A stretch of DNA of 64,000 bases from Voacanga thouarsii (taxonomy: Eukaryota > Streptophyta > Magnoliopsida > Gentianales > Apocynaceae): NCBI GenBank assembly GCA_026120185.1, contig JANUWF010001631.1:1798001-1862000 (forward strand). The letters run 5' to 3'. Shown one piece after another: positions 24,326-36,164 of this stretch. The number at the start of each line of letters is the position of its first letter. The first letter of the stretch is position 1. The notes beneath the pieces were generated by a model. The model searched no databases. It had not been told where the DNA came from and worked only from the letters and a program-made list of their open reading frames with translations. Both the position numbers and the translations under genes were made by a program.

Positions 24326-24353
24326 GAGGAAATTTTTTGTAAGAAGAAGAGAA
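24326..24353 (+). other. Polypurine tract of G1
   Basis: The purine-rich stretch AAGGAGGAAA, then GAAGAAGAGAA, immediately precedes the 3' LTR start TGTAATACCCC. A polypurine tract primes plus-strand DNA synthesis. Confidence 0.65.
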
Positions 24354-27329
24354 TGTAATACCCCACACTTTACTTTTGATGGGCCACTACTTGTAATAGG
24401 ATGAGAATTTATATCAATGGCCAAAACAAAGATGATCGGTCTAATAAGACCAATATTATGGTATAATAATATTTTGTCGGGACCTAGATATAATTATTGG
24501 ATTTGTTCTATCCGTACCCTAAATCTTTGGAAGGCTAATATTGTTAATAAAATAAGAATTTGAGGGTACGCTGAGAAGAGAAATTGATCAGTGCGGGGTC
24601 ATCGAGGGCATTTTCGTCATTTTGACCGCACCCACGACTTTGATCACAAATTAAGCAAACTGAGAAAAAATTAAAGAATTTAAATATTACCAATGGATTT
24701 AGTGAAATTTTTAGAGTTGAATGGTAAAATAAAATATTTTTCCTTTTCAGACCCAATTTTGGTCATTTCTGGGAAAAATTGAAAATGCAGTCGAAAAGTT
24801 AGACAGGTGGCTTCTTGTGATTGGTTGATGAAAACAAGTGTTAAAATATCATTAGAGGAGTGAAATATTTATGGGATTATGTAATTGGAAAAACTTATTA
24901 AATAAACTTAAGAAATAATAAGGAAAATGGTGGAAAATTGAGAAAATGACATATGTAAAGTCAGCAACAATGTATGACCAATTTGGTCACAATTTTGACT
25001 AGAAAATGGGGTGGAAATGTTGTGAAAACAGCCAGATTGCATGCAGCTATAACGAAGGAAAGAAAAGCTACAGAAAAATAGGGAGAAAAAGAAAAATGAG
25101 AGAGATAGAAAGAAGTGTGTGTGTTCTCGGTGTTCTTGGAGCAAAATCAAGGAAATAGATCTCACATACAAGGTAAAAGTCTATGCTTCATGATTTAAAG
25201 TCATAAATCTCATTACAGTGATTATTTTAGTATGAGTTTCAACATGAAAACATGATTTTCATGTCTTAATTTTAGATCAAAAGCTAGGGTTTGGGAACTT
25301 TGTGCATGAACCTTGTGTATGCTAATGTGTGCCGGTTGCCTAGGAGATTTATGGATAATGTTTTGTATGAGGAAGAACTGAAAATACATAGTAGTTTAAA
25401 GGATTGCTTTTGGTTGATGAGATGATAACGAACGTAGAATGAAAATGGAAGTTACTTGATTGGAAAAATGAATTATACCAGCTTTTAATTAGAGGAATTG
25501 AATTTGTGTTGAATAAGCATGACTGTTGTGAGCTATTGGAATCTTCCAATCACAGAATTAAAGATAATTTGGAGGAACATTGAATGAATTAATGGTTCCA
25601 AGGTGTTAAAGGTTAAGGGAAAGCATGAATAACGGAATTGAAGTAAAACTACCTGGGTTGTTTTTGCACATTAGCATATCACAAGAACTAGAACTCCAAA
25701 AAGGGCTTATAGATAATTAAATTTAAGAGTCTTATGGTCATTTTGGTATATCATAGAGCCAAATCGAATTTGCGGATTGAAAATTATGTGCAAACAAAAT
25801 CAAGTGTCAAACAGTGAAGTTTGAGAAATTTAGTCCGAAAATGGATGAGTTTAAGGATGAATAATTGTGTGATTTTGGATGAAATGAATGTGAATTATGA
25901 AGTGAATCCCTTGTATATGAAGGTAGAAAGGATGTGGAAAAAGAAAAATGAAAGAATCGAAAAAACAACGAAAAAACGACGTGAACAAAAGTTGAGCGTT
26001 TTCCTTAACCGTCGGCTAAACATCAGTTGGACATCGGCTATCCTTTGGCTGGAGGTTGGTTGACTGTCGGCTATTCTTTGGTCAAACATGATTTGACCTA
26101 AAAATGATGTTTGGTGTAGGTTTATCAGTAAACGGCCAACGAAACATTAAAAATGTTAAAAATGGTAGTCGAACGGCCGTAAACGAAAAAGTTTAATTAG
26201 GACACGAGGTGAGTCTTTTTTATTTCTAAAACCTTTTTAAAGCTAGTGTGCTTCACTTTTCCATGAAATGCTATGTTTTATACCATTTTGGAAATCCCTG
26301 AATATACTTAAGGTTTATTTGAGCAAGATTTGTTTGATGCCATTTTAGGCTTGAATGAATTTCATAATTGGCTTGGAAACCTTAATGGATGATTAAAGCA
26401 TGAATTTTGTGAATTTAGTCCTTTTGGATTAAATACTTGAGATTTTCAGAAAATGGTGATTTTTGGAATCAGGTATTCATAAATTAACCGGAATGCCCTT
26501 ATTGGAACATTTTATAGAAATGTGTTTGGAAACTTTCAATTTCATCCTCTTTTGGGATTAGAATTCTGGATTTCTTGAAATGCGTTTCTTTTGGAATTAG
26601 CTATTTGGAAAATGATCCAAATGTCCTTATTGGAACATTTTATGAAAACTTTTAGAATCGAGTATTCGGTGAATGACCGAAATATCCTTATTGAAACTCT
26701 TGTGAACACTTTTCAAATTGGGTAAAGGTAAAATAACTCGAATACCCTTGAAATTTTTTTTAGAAATCAAGTATGGGTAAATTAACCTAAATACCCTTAG
26801 AAATGACTTTTGTGATCGAGTATAGGAAAAATGACATGAATACTCCTAGAAACTTATTTCGATATATGAAAAGAACTCTTTAACCTATTTTGACACGATT
26901 TTGAAAAATGATCTCCCTTGATGAGATTGACTTTTGGAAAATGACTTTTGATCCCTGCAATTTTTTTATTAGCCTGATGTGCCAATGGAATGACTTAATT
27001 GGCCCTGCGGAGGCTATGTGAATGATGATTTGACTTGTGAGTTAGTGGGATCAAATTCTAGAAAGTGTTATTTGCCCCAAAAATGTTTTGATTTAAAATC
27101 CTACATGTCAGATAACCCTCTAGCCTGATCAGTCAGAAGGGGTGATAGTGATGACATTGACTACTCAGCAAGGACTTTGATCTTTGTACTAGCCTATGTT
27201 AAAGTTAGACGACCCCAATAACTTGGCCAAGTTCTAGGGATTGTCTTACTCTGAACGAGGTGACAGGATATTGAGATGAGTCGTACGATAAGTAAGGTTG
27301 GGATTGATACTAGTGAGTAAGGTTGGCAT
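24354..27329 (+). repeat. G1 3' LTR, first part
   Basis: It starts TGTAATACCCCACAC. From about 24945 it matches the 5' LTR remnant (8039 onward). The first 590 bp have no partner in the window because the 5' LTR was cut by copia A. The LTR is split by copia B in its 25-bp minisatellite (GAGTAAGG at 27315) and resumes at 37974. Removing B gives an LTR of about 3.77 kb, long like those of Tekay/Del chromoviruses. No genes; open frames such as 25821-26063 have stops in the paralogous LTR. Confidence 0.88.
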
Positions 27330-29136
27330 TGAAGGCGTAAAAAATGGAAAACACAAGGCATGCAGCGGAAGTGAAGATCAAAAACTGGAAAAACTAAAGA
27401 ACAGGGGAATCCCGATCAAAGCTGGCACTGGCTGCAACAGCCCTAGCCGGCACCAGTTGCGCTCTGGCGGGACTTCGAGGTTAAAATTTTTTTTACCACT
27501 TTTCCTCGTTCTAAGCGTTGGCTGGACCGAAATGTGTGCTACCGGGGTTGGTATGCAGGTGGAAGCCTCTGGAGCAATTCCTGCAAGCTTCCTACTCCGT
27601 CTTTACATGTAGGTGAATGCCAAACTCTCGGTCTTCCAGTATATGGCTTGCCTAATTCCATTTTTGAACAACTTACAGACTAAGGAACTTTTCTACAGAG
27701 AGAGAGAGACGTCTGGCTATTTTCACAGAGAAGAAGTCGTCTCTGAGAATAACGTTCTGTCAACAATGTTGTTTCCAATCCTCCTGTTTTACCTAAATAA
27801 AACCCTAGGTTAAATTGGACTGGGCCATTGGACTCTTAGTTTAACCTTTTGGGCTTAATTAATTATTCTAATTAGAAACAACCTAATAGCCCAATTAATA
27901 ATTAATTTTTCAGCCCAAATAAACTAATCCAATTAATAAGCATATATTAGTTTAGTCTCAGGTTAATCTTTAATTATTCAAACTGGGCCAAAGCCCTGAA
28001 TAATTAATTAACCTACTAAACCAATTTAATTAATTCTTTCTCCATGGACCTTTATTTTATTCTAGCCCAATAATTAAATCAGACTACTTAAATAAAATAA
28101 ATTCCATTTAATTTAAGATCAATTCCTTAGTCCATATTTAATTAGGACTCACGGTCTATACTGGAGACCAAAAGACACACTACCGTAGCTACTAAAATGA
28201 TCAAAATACCCTTGTCATATAAGTAGTTGTGTTTTGCATTTTAAATATTTTCTAATATTACCATAAGGAAATATTGACCCCAAGGACAGTGCTGCATTAG
28301 CAAAGTCTCCGACCTACAGGTGTAATGACTAAAATATCCCTCTTTACATTGCCGTATATTTAGAGAGGGAGAAGTGTACTAATACCTCTCTAAATGAAAT
28401 CTACCATTCTTAGGCCTCTAGTCCAAAGATCCACGACCTCCTGGATTGTTTCCGCTTTCCAAGGGTCTACCCTAAAGCAAACATCCAAATCATATTTCCC
28501 AGGGCCCTGGATATTTAGATCATTCAGACAACCATAAGGGGAGATATAGTATAGAAACTATCTTGTACTAGTCTGTCTTAACTAACTAGTCACACGTACC
28601 CAACATGCAAGTATATTGGCCCTATGATAGAACCTCAACTATAGCATATCAAAGTATATGCTTCTAGCTTCGTCAGACCACCAACTCATACTCAAGCCGT
28701 AGAGTACTAGCCCATGCTGTAGCGGTAGTAGTCTAGGTTTCTACTATATAATTCTTTTAAAAGCCACTACTACAAGTCCTGTTCTACGTACTCGAAATAC
28801 GCTTATATCGTGAAGTGAGTAGACTACTCACTGGCTAAAGGTAAGCCATTCCCCATTTAAAATTCACAACATAATAACCTAGACATGATGAGATTCCCAC
28901 TCTCATCAATCGGTTAAGAACGAATGTTTATGTGTTAAGTAACCCATGATCCATACCTTACTGTAAAAGACCTCCATTCACATGGACTACTTACTTAAAC
29001 ACAATGGGTCTTTTCCAAACGTAATTATGCACAAATAAGATGTAAATTCAAAAATAATTTTTGAAAATAAATTCTTTTATTAAAACATTCGATATTTACA
29101 TCAGAAACCTAGTCTAAGAGGGCATATTTCCCAACA
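27330..29136 (-). repeat. Copia B 3' LTR
   Basis: Sense start at 29136 (TGTTGGGAAATATGCCC), sense end at 27330 (GCCTTCA). It is adjacent to the polypurine tract and RNase H remnant at 29137-29351. It contains the GC-rich CCGGCACCAG-type block near 27420-27470. The frames at 27298-27612 and 27613-27813 are antisense LTR reading frames, not genes. Confidence 0.9.
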
Positions 29137-29149
29137 ATCTCCCACTTGC
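29137..29149 (-). other. Polypurine tract of copia B
   Basis: The minus strand reads GCAAGTGGGAGAT directly before the LTR start TGTTGGG, the usual plant copia arrangement. Confidence 0.8.
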
Positions 29150-29351
29150 ACTCTAAGACTAAGTAAGTCCATAGGTGCCCACCCCTATGCTGTCTAAGTG
29201 TCTCTTGAAGACTCTCTCAGCCTAAGGCTTGGTGAATGGATCTGCTAGATTTTTCTCGGAGGCAATCGTTCCGCCACGACTTCCCGTCTCTGGATGAAAT
29301 CCTGGATCAGTTGGTACTTCCTCTCAATGTGCTTCCCCTTCTTGTGATTCC
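29150..29351 (-). pseudogene. Copia B RNase H C-terminal remnant
   Basis: On the minus strand the codons read HIERKYQLIQDFIQRREVV and then a frame with stops containing the QIHSPSL (family DPFTKAL) motif, which is the typical end of copia pol just before the 3' LTR. Everything between this and the gag zinc knuckle (protease, integrase, RT) is absent. It borders solo LTR D2 on its 5' side. Confidence 0.8.
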
Positions 29352-32300
29352 TGTCGAAACCAACCTTAGACAAAGGGGGTTGGAATGCATATCATACTTT
29401 ATTGCATGTTTAAATATATTTTTATAAGATTTTATGTGCATTAAATTTGTGTTTTATAGTCTAGAGGGCTTGATTATGATTATTGAGTGAGAAGGGTAAA
29501 ATGGTAATTTTTGCTTGAGGTGAAAAAACGGTGATAGCTTGAGGATTGAATAGAAAAATATTTTTAGAGAGAAAATAAGAACAAGAGTTGTTGTAGTTTA
29601 GTGGTTAGAGCCTTGGAATTAATTATTGAGGTCTTGTGTTCAAATTCCATCATATGAGCTTTAGCTTGATTAAATTTTATTTTTGCTGGGGAAGTGTTAT
29701 TTTTGGCCTTATGTACTTTGGAGTATGGTAGAGATGTTGTCCTAAGAGAGACATGATAGGAGTATCCTAATCCTACTCTTTTGCCCTACACAAAATTCCT
29801 AACGGGAATTCATTTCCTCTTGATCCTTAATTTTTCCTATTTCTCAATCCATTAGAATGTTCAATTTGTTCAGGCCAATTTTATTCTAGAAAAATTCCGA
29901 CAATGTGTTGTGGCTTTGAAGGTTCAAAATGTCTTAGAGAAAGACATCTTATGGACCGAAACCATGGAAGAGGGGGAAGGATTTTAAGCGAATTAATTTC
30001 CCTAGTGAACTCTCTAAAACTTTACTCTAGCTAGGTTCATTTTCCTTCATGCATAGAACTGAAATTTTTCCAGCTTCTTGTGCCTTCAAGGTGTCAAAAT
30101 TCTCAGCCATCATTCCCTCCCAAATGCTGCCAGAAAATGGCCCATTTGATCAGCTTAAAATTTGAATTTTTTCTGGCCATTTTCGGACTACACAGAAGCT
30201 GTGCAAAACCAGAAAAATCCATGGGCAAAATCGCAGCTTTGGAGGTCCGAAACCAAGCTGTTTTCTTTCAGTTTTTATTCAGCATCTTAGCCACATTTTT
30301 CCTCCATAAAGAAGGCTGGAAACCAGCCTTGAAAGACTCCTAAAATCCCCTTCAAACTCTCTACAAGCTGACTGGAAAATGGCAACCGAAAACTACCCAG
30401 AAAATTCCAGCCTTTCGAAAATTCTGTGCAAGAAAACTTTCCAGCTTTGTTTCCTAATTCATCCCTAGCTGAAACCTCAGCTTTCTTCTGCACAAACCCT
30501 CCTTAAACAACCATGAGCTGAACTCCATTGTCCACCCCAAGCTTTTGCATGAAATTCAGACCTGGCTACCCGAAGCTCTCTAACAAATCTCTACAATAAT
30601 GCTTGATTAGTTACCAAAATTTCAGCCACCATAATTTAGCAACCTTCCATAAAATATCCCTCAAACAACCAAACCTTTCCTCCATCATTATACTCCTTAT
30701 TTTCAGCCACCCTTAGCCTCCTTCAACCAGCTTCCATCTAGCCAAAATACTGCACAAGCAGTCGGCCATGGCAGCTTCCCAAAAGCTCTCCAATAATCAA
30801 AGATATTCCTGTCATATTTAGTTTCCAAATTTGCTTTCCAAAAATATTCTTTAAGGATTTCAACAACTAACCTTTCCTTTTCCCTTCCAAACCAGAAAAT
30901 CATCTTCCAAAACTCTACAAGAAATTTAGCAGCCCTAATCCCTATAGAAATTCGGCAGCCACCAGTCCAAAAACTCTCTATTCTCTTCAACCTTCAAGAA
31001 CACATTGCACACCAAGAACACCTACTCCTTCCTTTCACCTAATACCTTTCCAAATCACTTCAAACTTCTTCTAAAAATTCCATATTTCATCTATACACTA
31101 CCGTGAGTCCATCCATACCATTTTTAACATCAAACTCCAAAATCCAACGATCAAAAATCAGAAATTTTGTGAAAGCTCAAGAATACCTTCAAGGTAGGTT
31201 TATTCAATCAACTTCATCTTCGCTAATCTTCAATCTCTAATGAACATATATGTGTTTAAGAATACTAATGGACTTTCTTCTTCTCTTCTCTCTCTCTCTC
31301 TCTCTTGAACAAACACCCCCTCTCTCTTGGCCGAATGATTTCATCAACCATGGCCATGCTTCCTTCATCTTCTTTGGACGGATCTAGACATCTAGGAGTT
31401 GAGGTCCATTCGAAACTTCTTCAAGGTATTCATCAATCAAGTAAGCCTTTTTAACCATTCTTTTAAATTCTAGATTCATATCTCTAGGATGATGTTGATA
31501 GAAGATGAATCATGAATAGGGTTGAGTATATATTGTTGTGATGAGTTGAGAGTGAAACATGAATATATGTATGAATATGTTGGAGATGGGATTTATGCGT
31601 GAATGGATTATCTTGGTTGATTGTATGGTGTTTTAGGGTTTAATGCATGTCTTCATGTCATAGGTAATATTTGTGATCAAGTATGCTGGAGATAATGTCA
31701 CCTTTGGTGAATAGGATTTATATTCATGTTGGATTATTTAAGCCATGATTATATTTATACTAGTAGAGGTTAGATCATGTCTTGATAAATTTAGATCTAT
31801 GCTTATATGCATGATTTGGATGATTTGATGACTGGAAAGGTTGTATATGTTCATGATTGTGGTTAGCCGTAGAAATATGATCATGATCTAGTTGTCCCTA
31901 AGCTAATTTTTATTTCATTAATAAAATATTTAATATTATGATTTTTCTAGAAAATTCAAAAAACCCTAGGGAGTGGATTTGAATTACTAAAAAGATATCT
32001 TAGCCAAATAAATGGTAGCTTTTATTCAAGAACTAAAATATATAGATATTATATAAAATGATAAAATCAACTAAAGCCTTTTACGAAAATAATCATAATA
32101 AGTAAAATATTTATTATTAAAAATTTAATTATTACCTTTTAATCAAAACCTATTAAAGTCTATTTATTATCTTCCAATCAAGACCCATTAAAATTTATTT
32201 TCAACTAATTTTAGCTAGAAATTATTTTCAAACAATTAATTATTAATAAATCATTATTTTACCTAATACCTATGACTCTTCACCAATTAAACTCTGAATT

Positions 32301-33663
32301 TAGCTTAGCAAGATTTAAACCTTCAACTTATTAGTACTTATTTTCCAAAAACATTAATTATTTTAAATATCAAATTAGACTTAGCTTATAAACCTATTTA
32401 TTTATTGTTTGGCCTTAAAGCTTGGGACACTAGGATCATGGTAGTAGTGAGTTGAGTTGTTTTAAATTGAGAAAGTGAATTTTGGCTTGAGTTTGATTGT
32501 GGTTTATATTTACCCATGCGGGGTTAGGTCAGCTGTTGGAGACCTTTTATTGTGAGCAAGAATCAGGTAAGCTCCTACATAAAACCTGATTGATGTAAAA
32601 TGTTTATTATGGCAAGCCAAATGTAGAGTGCATGGACACTCAGTTCTGTAAAGACAATTGAGGATTAACTTCTTTCTTATTTTAGTCAATTGAATTATTT
32701 GAAAATCAACAAGCAGATTTACTCAAACCTAAAACTCTTTCTAAAACTGATTTTGACAAAGACTTTGGAAACCCTTAATTGCCATTTTCATGTGAAACTG
32801 TGTTTGTTTATTTTTTCCCAAGTGGGATATGTTACGTTGAGTACTCAATAAGGGTGGACTGTTAGGGCTAGTCTTTGCGGGGTTAGGGTAAGTCTCTCAG
32901 TAGGTGGCCACCTCTGAGGGGTGAGTCTTGCCCGGATAAGATGTCAGTCCAGTAGGTCGTGCCGGTCTGAGCTAGCAGTTTATGTTTCAGTCAAGTGACT
33001 GTGTTTTGCCGGAATGGACACTCGGTTGTTGTTTGGGTATAAAGAATGAGGAGTATCTTGCTCGGTAGGCCGATCACTTACCTTTTTTGTCAGTCTACAC
33101 AAAGTGTCAGCATTCTGACCGGTTATGGGACCCAACGTGTGGTAACCCCATGATCATTTCTTTTTAGTGGTTGATTTTATTGATTATGTACGGTTGGAAA
33201 AGCCAAAACACCACCCTTACTTTTGACTAATGTTTATTGCTTGCCAATGATTATTTATAAAGAATTTTATACTTTGCATACACGAACTATTTCCACTGGA
33301 CACTCAAAGCACACACGGATTTACTGAGATTTCTATCTCATCACCATTTTTACCATGATTTCAGATCAATCCTACTGTGGGTATGGGTAGCTAGTGTTAT
33401 TGGCCTTGGAAGAGAATTTTGTTATTTATTTTTCTGTATTACTTTGGGGAGTTGAGAGTGGATGTTTTTATTTATGGATTTGTGTTTCTTTTGGAAATTT
33501 GCGGATTTATTCTTGGATTTAATCTTGAGTTGTAATAAATTTTAAGTTAAAGTATTATTTTTATTCCGCTATTTTATTTGTGTGACCTAGTTATAAAGAC
33601 CCCTTGTCCTTTAGACGGGGCGATATCCCTGGCTCTGGCAGGCCTAGGTAGTGGGGTGTTACA
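29352..33663 (+). mobile_element. 4.3-kb solo LTR D2, in the place of copia B pol
   Basis: It starts TGTCGAAACCAACC and ends GTGGGGTGTTACA, collinear with D1 but shorter by about 190 bp. The flanks are ATTCC (29347-29351) and ATTAC (33664-33668), four of five bases matching. It separates gag from the RNase H tail of copia B. It contains the same tRNA-like patch (29585-29652) and CT microsatellite (about 31280-31306) as D1. The open frames (30080-30343, 30703-30990 and others) are not kept open in D1. Confidence 0.83.
29585..29652 (+). other. tRNA-like patch in LTR D2
   Basis: GTTGTTGTAGTTTAGTGGTT then TTAGAGCC resembles the 5' half of plant tRNA-Asp/Glu. TGTGTTCAAATTCCATC resembles a T-arm/B-box. 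This is the more tRNA-like of the two LTR copies. Confidence 0.45.
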
Positions 33664-34473
33664 ATTACCTGTGGGGTTTTTCTTGTCTTGAAGATCTAGA
33701 CACTCATTTTTCCAGTGTTCCATCAGTCCACATTTGAAGCACTTGCCCATGGGTTTGTCTTTGGGCTGGGTCTTGGGCTGGCCCGCTGCGTTTCCCTTCT
33801 TCTTCTCGAACTTTCTGGGCTTGGGCCTAGTTCTAGAAGATGAAGCCTTAACAATCATAGCCTTTGATTCTGGCTTTATGACCTTCTCTGCCATCTAGAG
33901 TTCCTTCGTCAACTCAGTTAAACCCATGTTCAACTTTTTCATGTTATAGTTCAACTTGAACTGAGTAAAGGAACCCGGTAGAGATTCGAGAACCACGTCC
34001 ACTTGCCTCTCGGGGTCAATGACAGCCCCTAAGATTTCTGCCTCCTCGAAAGCAACAATCATCTTGAGCATATGCTCTCTGACTGATGCTCCCTCAGCCA
34101 TCGTAGTGTCAATGATAGTTCGAAGAGCCTCCTGCCTTGCGGGCCAGCTCTTATCCGCGAACATCGTGGCTAATGATTAAGTTATATCATACGCAGTGGT
34201 CATGTGCTCATGTGTGGACTGGAGTACATTAGACATGGAGGCCAACATGTAACAACAAACCATCTCATTGGCCTTCTTCCATGCCTTCTCAGCCTCACGC
34301 TCCTCAACGGTGGAACCCTCCCCGATTACAGGGCAGGTTTCGTAAAAGACATACTTATACTCCTCCGCTATGAGTATTTTGTCCAAGTTCCTCTTCCAGT
34401 CCACATAGTTTTGTCCCATTAGCTTATTCTCTCGGAGAATAACGGCCAGTGAACTAAAAGAACCTCCCACCAT
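33664..34473 (-). pseudogene. Copia B gag pseudogene
   Basis: Start Met at 34473 (MVGGSFSSLAVILREN, on the minus strand), the same start as in copia A. The UBN2-like Gag region is complete and ends in the zinc knuckle CFKCGLMEHWKNEC (33700-33741). Two nonsense codons are visible: TAA where copia A has CAA (ISQSLATMF, about 34178) and TAG where A has CAG (ELQMVEK, about 33896). The frame then meets D2 right after NPTGN. Apart from these two codons the reading frame is intact, unlike copia A. The leader (34474 onward) and primer site lie upstream. Confidence 0.88.
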
Positions 34474-36142
34474 TTCTAAAAAATCGAAAAATAAAAGAAA
34501 AAGATTCAGTTTGTGAAAATAAAACAAATATGTGCACTTTATCCTTATTATCAAAACTGATAATAATCAATTTGGCTCTTAGGAAAACTGGCATAGCTTC
34601 TTGGGAAGATTAACAGTTTCCTAAGCTAAGTGTGTTAATCACCATAAATTAATTTCCCTTCTGGGTAATGATCTAGAAGATAACTCCATCAAGGGGATGG
34701 CCGTTTCCTCTCATTTCCTATGGACATACCTCGCACTATGACCTCCAACGAGGGGCTGGCCGATCATAGTACGTGCCCCGAGTTATTTATTACATCCTTC
34801 CATTAGGTCTAGATCTTTGTGGTATCCCCATCCAATACGAGTTCACTCCCAGGGTGACGCGAGAGGACCCAGGATCTCTGATGAGGATCGTGATGGAAAC
34901 TGTGGGGCCGTTGGAAGCCCCCTCCTACTCAATCTTTTAAAACAAGGGTTTTCTGAAAAATATCATTTTGAAAATTTCCATTAAGTTTTCCCTTAACTTA
35001 AAAATAAAATGTCTGAATCTATAAAATCTCCATGTCAAAATTTATATCCTTTGAGAGTTTTTTCCCATGGACTAATTTTATTCTAGTTAAAACTTGATGA
35101 TTTCAAAATTTTTTCAATTAAAACTTTCTAGAGACTTTGATCTCAAGTTTATTTGACAAAATAATTTTTCTTGTGCCAAAATAAACCAAAATGGCTTTCT
35201 ATTTTAACTTACAAAAATATCTAAATCCAATATATTTTCTATGTCAATGATTAAATCCTTTGAGAAAATATCTAAGGATTAATTTTTGTTCAAGCTAAAA
35301 TAACCATTTAATTTGTAGAAAAATGTTTCCCTTGTCAAAAACATTCCCAAAGACTTTGGTCTTTGAGAAAACGCGCACATTGGTACCAAAAATAAATAGC
35401 ATGCTAGAAAACAGTAGACATTTTCATGCTCTTCTATTTTTAAACCTAAGTGCCCAGATAATAGAATTAAACATATTAATTAATTAATTAATTATCTTGT
35501 TTAATCCTAAAATCCCTTACAAATATTTTTCATGCAAAAATATTCCTTGAATATTAACTATTGCAAAATATTAACTTCACCTGGCATAGACCCCAAAACG
35601 AAAGGAAAACGCAAGGAAAAATTACAAGGAAAAAATAAAAAATTTCTCCTTGGTCCACTGCACCCGCCACACTAGATCATGCACCCCATCTGCATTGTGG
35701 TCCACTACACCCGCCGCATAAAACCAGGACCCACGAGAAACCAACACATGGACCGGCCTTCCAAACCTAGGCCGGTGCCAGCTCCAACACCCTAAGCCGG
35801 CGCCAGTTCTGGTCTAGACGCCTGATCCTGCAATTTTTTTTTCCTACGAATTTCCCCTGTGAATTTCCCATGATTTTCTGCACAACTTCTGACTTCGATG
35901 GCTCTCCAATTTCAAACTAAATACAATGAAATTAACCAAAACCAACAATTGCCTATACCCATAAACATTGGGTTTACACGATTTGCTAAGAAAAATAGTA
36001 AATTACACATCTTATATACCTCTACCCGTGAGGTTTAACAGAGAATCTATCCATACCATAAACAGCGAAGGATCACAATTTTAATCACACATATGTGTCT
36101 AGTTTTATTAATCTAGATGCATGATCCCTATATTTTCACAAA
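34474..36142 (-). other. Copia B untranslated leader
   Basis: This is inverted-homologous to the copia A leader. It holds the CCGGTGCC/CCGGCGCC blocks near 35760-35810, but lacks the family-L insertion and segment 4092-4600 seen in A. No gene. Confidence 0.75.
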
Positions 36143-36164
36143 ACCTTCATGCTCTGATACCAAT
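36143..36164 (-). other. Primer-binding site of copia B (tRNA-Met type)
   Basis: The minus strand reads ATTGGTATCAGAGCATGAAG directly after the LTR end. TGGTATCAGAGC is the canonical site. Confidence 0.88.

Noticed and set aside
30703..30990. Minus-strand frame in LTR D2 with protein-like look
   Set aside because: The corresponding part of D1 (about 16640-16930) has stops in that frame.
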